From positions 124,001 to 188,000 of the forward strand of contig CAZFCE010000006.1 of the NCBI GenBank assembly GCA_964517605.1: 64,000 bases of DNA, given 5' to 3'. Below, piece by piece: positions 53,698 through 62,600 of the stretch. The DNA comes from J095 sp964517605. GTDB lineage: Bacteria > Chloroflexota > Anaerolineae > 4572-78 > J111. The position numbers and the translations under genes are program-made. Under the pieces are notes generated by a model that saw nothing but the letters and a program-made list of their open reading frames with translations, was not told the DNA's origin and searched no databases. How positions within the stretch are numbered: the stretch's first letter is position 1; every line of letters begins with the position of its first letter.

Positions 53698-56600
53698 CTA
53701 TTCCGTTGCCTTCAAAATATCGCTCACATTGATTCTGACACTACCGGTCTCTTTGCCCATCAACCGGCCAAACGGGTCTGGTATCCGGTGCAGTTCCGGC
53801 ACGGTATCGCAGTGGTAAACCACATACAGCCAGTAGCGGTCAGGGTGGTTGGCCGCCTGTCGCCACTCATTCGCTTTCATTTCTATCGCCGCTTGCCCGG
53901 ACGTGCCTTTGACTTCCACAAAGCGCACACTATTATCGGCATAAGTGATCCGCAGATCAAAGCCGGATTGTAACTGCGGGTTGGAGACATCCTCTATCTC
54001 CACCGCACCGGCAGCCCGCTCGCGCCGTTCCACTTCGGCCAGGGCAATTTGTTCGGTGCGGGTGCTCTGGCGGCGTTCCGCTTCTGCGGGGGACAGGGGC
54101 AAGACTAGCGCTTGCACCAAAATTGTGACCGGCCCCAAGTTTAGCCGCTGCGTCCGGCCATATAACTCCGCTTCCGCTTCCCGTCGATCATGGTCAATCT
54201 GGCTCAGTTCCACTTCGCACCGGCGGAGGTGGGTCTCCGCCGCTGGCACTCCTTTTTCAACCGCTTCTTTAAGCAGTTGCTTCTGGTGCATCAACTCCAC
54301 CCGCCGCAGGTTGAAAGCCACCGTCAGATTACTGCGATGCTGGGGTAAACGGCTTTCCTCTTCCTGACGCTGTTTTGTGTAGGCGGGCAACCCAATTTGC
54401 TCCACCACAAACCCCTCCACCAGCGTGGTGTCCCCGGCCAACTGCCGCAACGGTTCACCGCTATCGGTCGGGGCATCGGCCTCGTCATACAAGGTCAATA
54501 GCCAATGGGCTGGCAACAGTTCAAACCGGCCATCGGCGTAGCGGCGTACGCCGGTCACTTGCTCTGACATAACCTCTGGCTCACCGGTTGCGCCGGCTGG
54601 TGGATCGCGCTTGACCAGGCTTTTGACCAGGTAGAATAGATACGGCTCGGTCACATTGCCGTCGTAAAACGTGGCCCCGCGCAGCCCTTCGTGGTCATAT
54701 TGTCCGGCCACCAGATCAGCTACGGTGTCAAAAAGTGTTTCGCCGGGATGCAGAAAAATAGCTTGGGGATCGCGGGTCAAATCCGGCTTGGCCCGTTCCC
54801 GGTCAAAAGTCAGCTTTTCCCTGATTTCTTCGGGATAGGCGGCCAGAGCCGATTGCAGTTCAACCGGGCAGGGGTCTAATTCAAATAACCCGGCAATATC
54901 ACCCTTTATCCCGGCCCCCACTAACCCGACCGCCTGTTGAAAGAAAGAACGGATATAGGCCGGCATCATCCGTTTGAGTTCAGCCTTTTCCTGTTCCTGC
55001 GTCAACGCCATCAACAACGCCCTGACCTGGCTGACTTCCACCTTGCGGGCCTGGGCTGCAAAAAATTCATCGGTCTGCGCCGAGGTCAAAGTTTGCTCAA
55101 TGGCCCGTTGACTTTCCGCCTCCTTCCCCTGCACCACTGCCTCAAAAATCAGTTCGGTCAGGGGTTTGCCGGTGAACCGTTGGCCGATAATGTCAAATAC
55201 CTTGTCGCTGCCCAGTTCTTCCCGGATAAGCTCCAGCTTGTCCAGCAACACCTTCAACACCCGCCCTTCGCGGGTATCCTTTGACACCAGGTTGAGCAAC
55301 ACCACCGGATGAGACTGCTTATATCGATGCACCCGGCCCATCCGTTGTTCCAGCCGCGCCGGATTCCAGGGGATGTCATAGTTGACCAGCAGCCAGCAGA
55401 ATTGCAGGTTGATGCCTTCCCCGGCGGCGTCTGTGGCCACCATCACCCGCGCCCCATCTTTTCCATTTTCGCCATCTACCCGCCGGAAGAAATCGGCCTG
55501 TTCCTCCCGCTCTTTGTAATCCATTCCCCCGTGTATCTGGGCGATTTTGCCGGTCAACCCCCGCCCTTCCAGACGGCCAATCAGAAAATCCAGCGTATCC
55601 CTGAACTCAGTAAAGATCAGCGCCTTTGTATTTGGGTAATCGGCCAACGCCTGCCAGAGCCGTTCAAACTTGCTTTCATTCTCCTGGTCATACACTTGCC
55701 GGGCCAGTTTTTTTAAGCGGCTGACTTCGGCCACTTCCAGACGCAGATCAGCCAGGGTTTGCGCCGATGACGCCCCGGCTACCGCGTCATCCTGGCGCTC
55801 GGCCTCGTCACCATCTTCCTCATCGCCGGTGGCCGTATCGCGTATATCCTGGCCTGGCAGCTTGGCCTGCTCCCCCCATAAGTCAGCTTCCGTCACCTGC
55901 CCGCTTTCCAACGCTTCGACCTGCCGCTTTAACTTTTCCTCGCGCCGGACCAACGACCGGTACATCGCCCAGGTTGACGAGGCCAGCCGCCGTTGCAGGA
56001 TACTCATTGCCAGCCCTGCCGCCTGGCGGTTGAGCCGCCGGGCGAGGTCAAACTCCGTTTCGCAGTAATGGGTGACTTGCTGATAGAGGTCAGCCTCTTC
56101 GGGCCGCAATTCGTATTCGGGGGTGTGGCTGGTGCGTTCCACAAATATCTTGCGCCCATTGAAATAGACCATCTCCTCCTTCATCCGGCGCAGCAGATAG
56201 GGTTGTTTCTGGGTCGAAATGAGACGATTAAAGGATTCTCGCGTGGAAAGAAGCTGTGGCTCAAGCAACCGCCACAGAAAATAATAAGGCTCGTCCTTGC
56301 CCATGTGCGGCGTGGCAGTCATCAACAACAGGTGGCGCTGCTGCCGGGCAATGTGTTCAGCTATGACGTACCGACGGCTCTTTCCCTCGGTCATATCAGC
56401 GTTCCGCCAGGCCGACAACTTGTGCGCTTCATCAAAAGCCACCAGGTCATACGGCGGCGCAGCCAGGTAGGCCGCCTGCACCCGCTCCCGCCACAGGGTA
56501 TCGACGCTGATGATAGCCAGCGCGTTACGAGGATCAGTAAAGGGGTTATCGTCATTCTTGAAATCGTTGCCAGATAGCAACCGGAATCGCAGTCGGAACA

Positions 56601-57153
56601 GGACTCGCAATTCACGTTCCCAGTTACCCACCAGCCCGGCCGGTGGTACGATCAGGATACGCCGCGCTTGCCGCCGTAACAGCATCTCCCGGATAAGTAG
56701 CCCCGCCATAATTGTCTTACCGGCCCCGGCGTCATCCGCCAGCAGAAAACGTAATCGCGGTTGGTCAACCATTCCCGGCCTGGCCGGTTGGCTATCATTC
56801 GCCGGGATGCCATAAACAGCGGCCATCTGATGCGGCAGCAGGTCTATCAGGGACGTTTCGGTGGCAAAGAGGGGGTTAAACAGATAGGCGTGGCGAATGC
56901 GGTATAGTTCAGCCAAAAGGGATACCAACGCCGGCTCACCGTTGAAAGCAACGTTGCCGCCTGCGACCAGCTCAAAGCGACTATCCAACTCACTCACCGG
57001 AAAGGGTTGGCGGCTAACTTCGCCGGTAGTCAAACGACGCAGGCTCAGGAATACCACCTGGCCAGTAGATTCAACTTTATCGACTATTAGATGGTGGCCG
57101 GTGTACCGGTCATAAATAGATACGTTAGCGGTTAGTTGGTCAAGGATGGACAT
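53698..57153 (-). CDS. SNF2-family helicase with DUF3883 (DrmD-like)
   Basis: A 1151-aa SNF2-type DNA translocase. It has an N-terminal beta-barrel-like part (1-100), Walker A DAGAGKT at 141-147, DEAH at 241-244, motif III LLLMTATPHMGK, and a C-terminal helicase domain with ALIFTEFRDTL, ATDAAGEGINLQF and RLEQRMGRVHRYKQ. The last 110 residues form a DUF3883 domain (VEVKGTSGQAAI, YWLYVVYHCD), a restriction-endonuclease-like fold by family, whose VEVKG strand fits a PD-(D/E)XK core. DISARM class 1 DrmD has similar architecture. It is first in the four-gene methylase cassette, with AAGGAA before the ATG. It could provide both motor and nuclease, but DUF3883 catalysis is not proven. Confidence 0.9.
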   Translation of the reverse strand: MSILDQLTANVSIYDRYTGHHLIVDKVESTGQVVFLSLRRLTTGEVSRQPFPVSELDSRFELVAGGNVAFNGEPALVSLLAELYRIRHAYLFNPLFATETSLIDLLPHQMAAVYGIPANDSQPARPGMVDQPRLRFLLADDAGAGKTIMAGLLIREMLLRRQARRILIVPPAGLVGNWERELRVLFRLRFRLLSGNDFKNDDNPFTDPRNALAIISVDTLWRERVQAAYLAAPPYDLVAFDEAHKLSAWRNADMTEGKSRRYVIAEHIARQQRHLLLMTATPHMGKDEPYYFLWRLLEPQLLSTRESFNRLISTQKQPYLLRRMKEEMVYFNGRKIFVERTSHTPEYELRPEEADLYQQVTHYCETEFDLARRLNRQAAGLAMSILQRRLASSTWAMYRSLVRREEKLKRQVEALESGQVTEADLWGEQAKLPGQDIRDTATGDEEDGDEAERQDDAVAGASSAQTLADLRLEVAEVSRLKKLARQVYDQENESKFERLWQALADYPNTKALIFTEFRDTLDFLIGRLEGRGLTGKIAQIHGGMDYKEREEQADFFRRVDGENGKDGARVMVATDAAGEGINLQFCWLLVNYDIPWNPARLEQRMGRVHRYKQSHPVVLLNLVSKDTREGRVLKVLLDKLELIREELGSDKVFDIIGQRFTGKPLTELIFEAVVQGKEAESQRAIEQTLTSAQTDEFFAAQARKVEVSQVRALLMALTQEQEKAELKRMMPAYIRSFFQQAVGLVGAGIKGDIAGLFELDPCPVELQSALAAYPEEIREKLTFDRERAKPDLTRDPQAIFLHPGETLFDTVADLVAGQYDHEGLRGATFYDGNVTEPYLFYLVKSLVKRDPPAGATGEPEVMSEQVTGVRRYADGRFELLPAHWLLTLYDEADAPTDSGEPLRQLAGDTTLVEGFVVEQIGLPAYTKQRQEEESRLPQHRSNLTVAFNLRRVELMHQKQLLKEAVEKGVPAAETHLRRCEVELSQIDHDRREAEAELYGRTQRLNLGPVTILVQALVLPLSPAEAERRQSTRTEQIALAEVERRERAAGAVEIEDVSNPQLQSGFDLRITYADNSVRFVEVKGTSGQAAIEMKANEWRQAANHPDRYWLYVVYHCDTVPELHRIPDPFGRLMGKETGSVRINVSDILKATE

Positions 57154-57200
57154 AGAGTTCCTTTTCTTTATTCAACCCGGTTTCCAGATAACATATTTTC

Positions 57201-57502
57201 TCACTCAAGCCCCGACGCATCCGGCGCAAGTCCAGCCACATCTTCATAGCGCAGCACCGGCTCGGTCAGCGCCCGGCAGAACTTCTCCAGGTCGGCCCGC
57301 AGTTCTTCCAGGCTTCGGCAAAGCCACCATCGTCTTCGATAATAAACGCATCAGGAAGAATTTCAAAAGACATAGAGGTTGCGTTTTGTGAGTCGTCAGC
57401 ATTCTGGATCAACTCATTTACCAAAACCCTATGACCACGGAGGTCACGAAGCCAGGCATTTAGCGAACCAAGATAGTCGGAGTCAAGTGACAAGTATCCC
57501 AT
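57201..57502 (-). pseudogene. fused remnants: Hsp90/sacsin-like ATPase N-terminus plus another gene's C-terminus
   Basis: From ATG 57502 (AAAGGGA upstream) the frame encodes YLGSLNAWLRDLRGHR, then VLVNELIQNADDSQN and FIIEDDGGF. This is the GHKL ATP-binding start (ELIQNADD) of sacsin-type ATPases that accompany DUF3883 helicases in defence islands. At about 57318-57330 the frame switches to GC-richer DNA: another frame reads LEELRADLEKFCRALTEPV and ends at the TGA at 57201-57203, apparently the end of a different gene. The junction marks a deletion, and no functional product is expected. Confidence 0.65.
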
Positions 57503-57675
57503 TGAAGTCCCTTTAGTAGAATCACAATCAGCATCGTCCTGAGTTCCGAATATTTTGGAAGGTGCGGCTGAGAGGGCGAGATTGTAGAAATCAAGTGAAA
57601 AGTTTTAAGATAAAAGGTTTTGTTTTTAACTATTTTTGGCAAATTGAACTTCTATTTGAACGAAATTTACGCTCC

Positions 57676-58747
57676 CTACTCCATCCTCGCCACCATTGCG
57701 CCGTCGGCGTCAAACAGCACCGCCGCGTCCGGCTTCGAGTTGCTCCAGATGTTGTCACTGTAGCCGCAGTTGAACCCACCCTGCCCGGCGTCGCTAGACA
57801 TCGCCCAGACTCGCAGCGTCTCGCCCGATCCAATCACGCCGCCCAATGCGCAGTCCTGGTTACCTTTTTCCGACAACAGCCGCCAGCCGGTCAGGTCAAC
57901 CGCCTCTGTCCCACCGTTGCGCAGGTCAACGTACTCGGCGCGTTTGTCCAGAGCCACAATCGCCACGTTGCCGTCCGGTATTGGCGTCACTTCTGACGGC
58001 GAAACATCCGGCGCGGCAGTCGGCTCGGCTATCGCCTCCTGCGTTCCCCACAGCCCCACCCCGGCAGCCTGCGCTTCGCGCTGCACCGCCAGGAAGCGAT
58101 CAACGTATTTCACATCAGGTGGGAATGTCGCCACCTGAGCCAGCCCCATTCGCAGCAGTTCTTCGTTCACCATCCGGCCATCGGCCAGATAGACGTAGCG
58201 CAGCAGCCGGTCATAACGGTCAGTCTCAGACACATCTTTTTCCAGATAGACCGTCTGACCCTCGACCATCTGCCGGTTAGCCTCCGACGCTTCCGGGCCG
58301 AACGGCTGGACGCCCTTGGTCGGATGCTTCGTTTCCGGCGTGTCGACCAGGATGTAACGCACCCGGTACTCCGCCCCATTCAGAACCACGTCGATGGTGT
58401 CGCCATCAACTACGTTGACCACCTGTGCAGCCTTAAGGCCGGGGGCAGAAAATGCGTCGGCTGCGGTGGGTACGACTTCGGGCGGGGGCAGGGTGTCGGT
58501 TGGAATGGGCGTCACTTCTGACGGTGATACTGCCGGCGGTGGGGTAGGCGTATCCGGCACGACTCGGGTACCGGTGGGGGTAGGTGCCGCCAGTGTGGAA
58601 GTAGCTTCTGGCGGCCGGATTGTCACCACCGGCGACGGCGCGGTCAGGGTTGGCAGCGGCGGCAGAGTAGCTACTGCCGCTGGTTTACTCTGGCCACAGG
58701 CCAGCAGCGCCAGCACCAACCCCCATCAATCTGATCGTTTTGTTCAT
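57676..58747 (-). CDS. secreted thermonuclease-like lipoprotein with lamin-tail domain; frameshift in signal peptide
   Basis: The frame from about 58719 encodes 347 aa. It has a Pro/Thr-rich linker (about 12-95), then a staphylococcal-nuclease domain at about 97-230 with all catalytic residues in place: VDGDT, RVRYILVDTPE, and DRYDRLLRYVY. A lamin-tail-like beta domain ends it (EYVDLRNGGTEAVDLTGW). The peptide SPSEVTPIP occurs twice, flanking the nuclease. Starting at ATG 58747 and deleting one G from the GGGGG run at 58720-58724 would give MNKTIRLMGLVLALLAC, a perfect lipoprotein signal with lipobox. As written, that frame stops early. The ATG overlaps the previous stop (ATGA). The variant may be a sequencing error, a slippage site or true decay. 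Confidence 0.8.
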
Positions 58748-59250
58748 CGGCCCCAGCCTGCTTCCCTCAATTCCGCCCCGTCCAACGCCGTACCGCGCAG
58801 ATCATCGCCGCATAAGTCGGCCTCGATCAGGCCAGCTTCGTCCAGCCACGCACCCCGTAAGTCAGCCCCACGCAGGTCAGTGCCGGTTAGCTTTGCCTTG
58901 GTCAGATTGGCTGCCCGCAGGTCGGCTCCCCCCAGCCGGCTGTTGGTCAGGTCGGCGTGAGACAGGTCGGCGCCGCGCAAATCCGCGCCGATCAATATCG
59001 CCCCGCGCAGGTCGGCGGCGACGAGCGAAGCCTTTTCCAGGCAGGCATTGTCCAGCACCGCCGCTATCAACCGGGCCGCGCTCAAATCAGCCTCCCGCAA
59101 ATCAGCGCCGTCCAGATTGGTCCGGTTGAGCGTTGCCCCTGCCAGGTTTGCGCCCGGCCAATGCGCCTCGAACAGGTCAGCGCCGGCCAGGTCAACGTTT
59201 GAACTATTATTTTGTTGAATCAATAGTTGAATATCCAGGCCTGACCGCAC
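58744..59250 (-). CDS. pentapeptide-repeat protein
   Basis: A 168-aa protein made almost entirely of A(D/N)LxX pentapeptide repeats (for example ANLAGATLNRTNLDGADLRE and ADLRGADLSHADL), expected to fold as a right-handed quadrilateral beta-helix. Some such proteins mimic DNA and protect gyrase, but most have no known role. The start is GTG at 59250 with a strong GGGGAGG upstream. An intrinsic-terminator-like hairpin sits directly before the ribosome site, so expression may be attenuated. Its stop overlaps the start of the nuclease gene (ATGA), so the two are translationally coupled. Confidence 0.85.
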   Translation of the reverse strand: MRSGLDIQLLIQQNNSSNVDLAGADLFEAHWPGANLAGATLNRTNLDGADLREADLSAARLIAAVLDNACLEKASLVAADLRGAILIGADLRGADLSHADLTNSRLGGADLRAANLTKAKLTGTDLRGADLRGAWLDEAGLIEADLCGDDLRGTALDGAELREAGWGR

Positions 59251-59264
59251 TTTGTTTCCTCCCC

Positions 59265-59296
59265 AAACAAAACGCCGCCCATTTGACCGGGCGGCG
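59265..59296 (-). terminator. attenuator-like hairpin before the pentapeptide gene
   Basis: Stem GGGCGGCG/CGCCGCCC (59273-59280 and 59289-59296) with an 8-nt loop is followed on the minus strand by TTTTGTTT, then by the GGGGAGG ribosome site. As no promoter fits between it and the GTG start, it would act as a leader attenuator, or as the terminator of an upstream transcript. Confidence 0.55.
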
Positions 59297-59354
59297 CGGT
59301 TATGTTACACTCATTTTAACAATAAAAAATGTCCGCCTACGGACTATTTGTGTG

Positions 59355-59395
59355 ATAGAAAATCCCTCACCGGCCAAAGTGGAGGGATTTTCTAT
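59355..59395. terminator. 14-bp perfect hairpin
   Basis: ATAGAAAATCCCTC at 59355-59368 pairs perfectly with 59382-59395 around a 13-nt loop. The T-rich side on each strand fits a bidirectional terminator between the surface-protein gene and the pentapeptide gene, both on the minus strand. Confidence 0.65.
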
Positions 59396-59657
59396 TTATA
59401 CGCCAAGTATAACACATCTGTTTTCTTGAAACAAACTCCCGGCCCGATTTATGCTTACGCCATTGGGAATATCCGGCAGCGAAGGTATTGCCCCAACCTT
59501 GAGTTATATCGCCGCTAATCAACTTGAATGGAGACATCCCCCCTTTGGGGTTGGACATTGTCTTATTCCCTGTCCCCCCGCCCTGATCTGGGTTTAAGTT
59601 GGCCTCATTGCCGGCCATGCCAATATTTTCTCTCTTGTTTGTTTACGTTTGCACCGA
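59396..59657. other. intergenic stretch, no convincing gene
   Basis: About 260 bp downstream of the big surface-protein gene (in its direction of transcription). One short minus-strand frame (MSNPKGGMSPFKLI...) has no support from start site or composition. I see no RNA or repeat beyond a weak CCCC/GGGG pairing near 59530. Confidence 0.4.
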
Positions 59658-62600
59658 CTACTTTACCTCGTCTGCGCCAATATCATACCCGCGACCCTGC
59701 GGTCGTGGGTCTCCATCAATATCCACCGTAACGTTTGTTTCCACACCGGCATCCCGCGCTGCACTGGCCGAGCCTAGGTGATAGAGTGTGGCGCAAGTAT
59801 CGCCGGTACAGCTAAAACCGGGATCACCCTGAATATTGTTTTGGCCGTTAATCACTGTCCCCAAGCCATCCGTCTCTTTTTGATTGGCTTGCGGATCATA
59901 CCCCCACAGCACGCCGTTCAGAGTGGCGGTACAGTTTTCTGTAACTTTGATACCCACCGCATGACTCACCATAATGGTGTTGGTAATGACCACAAAACTG
60001 ACGCCAACTCCATACTTGTTAAGTGAAATGCCACTGCCGTCGCCACCAGTATTGTGGGCTACAGTGGTATGCACCAAATTAGCTGAGGAACGTGTTAGAT
60101 ACAAAGCACTGCCCCCACCCCGGCTTTGATTATTGGCAATGATACTGTTGATAATCCAGACCGTACTGTTATCATCCAGGCCCATTCCCCCACCCCAATC
60201 ACTGCTGTTGAAGGAAATAGTGTTGCCGTTAACTGTCGCCGGGCTGAACATATCCAGCGATAAACCACCCCCGGTTACCCTGGCCTGGTTGGCAGTGAGG
60301 GTATTATGAGTAAGGATTACCTTGCTGTTATCAGCGTAGATGCCGCCACCTTTATAGGAAACCCCATTGGCGGCAATAAGATTCCGTTCAAGAACTGCCG
60401 CGCTTTCATCCAGCATAACCCCACCGCCCAATACCGCCGTATTGGTTGTGATTGTATTACCTGTCAGTGTGGCCTGGCTCTCCCACAATCCCAGCCCTCC
60501 CCCACTTTCTCCGGCGGTATTTGCAATCACCAAGTTTTCTGTAAGCGTGACCAAACTCTTAAAAAAGTGCAAGCCACCGCCATAACTGGCTACGCTACCC
60601 ACAGCCGCATTATCGGCAATAATATTACCGCTGAGAGTGGCGTCACTCGCCCATAAGTCCAACCCGCCTCCATAAACTTTGGCCGTGTTTGAGATGACCC
60701 TATTCTCGGTGAGGATGGCCGGGCTGTCTTGTAATTTGATACCACCGCCGCCGTTGGTGGCCGTATTTGACATAACTTGATTGCCGGTCAAGATGGCTTT
60801 ACTGTTGTCTGCATAAATGCCTCCTCCAAAATCGGCCACGTTGGTAAAAACGGTGTTACCGCGCAGGATGGCCGCGCTATCTGCCAGATAAATACCCCCT
60901 CCATTTGTAGCTCGATTACCAAATACCTGGTTATTACTAACCACAGCCGTGGCGCTGATGATATACATTCCTCCCCCCATCTCCACCGCTCCACTGCCGG
61001 TAATACGGAAACCGGTTATAGTGGGTCTGACTGTCGGGGTTCCGGTAATGTAAAACACCCGGCCTTGCCCCAAGGCATCAAGAGTGGTGGGGAAGTTGGT
61101 CGGGTCGGGTGCGGCCCACCGACCAAAACTGTAACCACCCTGGAGAGTCACACTCTTATCTAGGTAAATTTGCTGATATGTTCCGTATCGTTCCCTGGCA
61201 CCCACACAGATGCCGGCTACCTTGAGCAAGTCCCCCGGTCTGGCTACATCTACCGCAGCCTGGATATTGGGATATTCAGCGCCGGAGTTGGGGGTATCGT
61301 CAAGCCGGACGTGGCAATCCTGACCATACGTATTCGTCCGCACTCGTTGGATGGCGTCCAGTGCGGCAACGGTGGTGGTGTGGGTCATCTCTTGTCCCAC
61401 TTTGACCGTCGCTGCTGCTTGCACGATCAGTGTAGCAGTTATCCTTTGGCCGTTGTTCAATGTTTCTATACGGCAAGTGACCTCGCCGGAGGCTATAGCG
61501 CATTTTCCCACCGAAGTGGCAGCAGCCACGGGTTGCTGCCCCGCATCCAGTGTGTGAGTCAATATTGCTCCAACGGCGGTGTTTCCAATACTGGTGATAA
61601 TAGTTGTGTAGGTAAATACCTGACCGGGGTTAATCGAGTGGTCTGATGACCATTGCGCTATGTCCAACCCCAAACCGGGATACTCAAAGGCACCCAGGTC
61701 ATAACCGGCCCCCACCGGACGCGGATGACCGTCCCGATCATCTTTTACCCCGGCGTCCACTCCTGTATCGCGGGCCGCCGAGGCGCGGGCAAGGTGGTAA
61801 TCACCGCGTTCAGGGGCCACAAATGCCGGGTTTCCCTGCCGGTTAAGGGTGCCCAGCGTGTTATCATCGCCATACCCCCCTTCAATTTTGTTGACGGCAG
61901 AGTCGTTGCCCCAGAGGGTGGCTTCCATAACCGGCATTTTATGGCCAACTCCCAGGGTAATTCCAACCGTATGACTCACCAGGATGGTGTTTTTCATCGT
62001 TACGTCACTGCCCCGTAGCCCCCATGTTGCCCCATAGCCTATGTATAAACCGCTGACATCGCCGCCGGTATTTTGGGCGATGGTAGTCTGCCGCATATCC
62101 ACTTTGGAATCGATAATATACAGACCGCTCCCGGTTGTCCTGGCTTGATTAGCGGCGATAATATTATTCACCAGCCACGCCTGGCTCCAATTGGCTGCAA
62201 CTCCGCCACCGTAATCGGCCGAGTTGCCAATGATAGTGTTGCGGCGGAGCGTGGTCAGACTGTCGTAGGCCAGGTTAACCCCGCCGCCGTAAGTTGCCCG
62301 GCCACCAGTAATATAAAACCCATCAATGGTCGGGGTAATTTTGCCGCCAACATAAAGTACTCCCCCCAACCCCAGCGCATCCAGAGTGGTGGGATACCGA
62401 CCGGGATCGGACGTGAGCCAATGGGTTTGGGTATAACCGCCTTGGAGGGTTAAATGTTTATCCAGGTATACCTGAGCGCTGATCTCGTTACGCTTGTTCG
62501 CCCCGGCGCAGAACCCGGCTACTTTCACCCAATCACCGGGTTGAGCGGCGTCTACAGCGGCCTGGACAGTGGTATATTCCAACGGATTGTTATTCAGCCG

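Noticed and set aside
44233..57153. DISARM
   Set aside because: A DrmD-like helicase and a PLD domain are present, but DrmA and DrmB (DUF1998) are absent and the methylase is of the DUF1156 type.
59367..59618. 83-aa minus-strand frame downstream of the large surface protein
   Set aside because: No ribosome site, no conserved pattern, and it reads through the perfect hairpin at 59355-59395.
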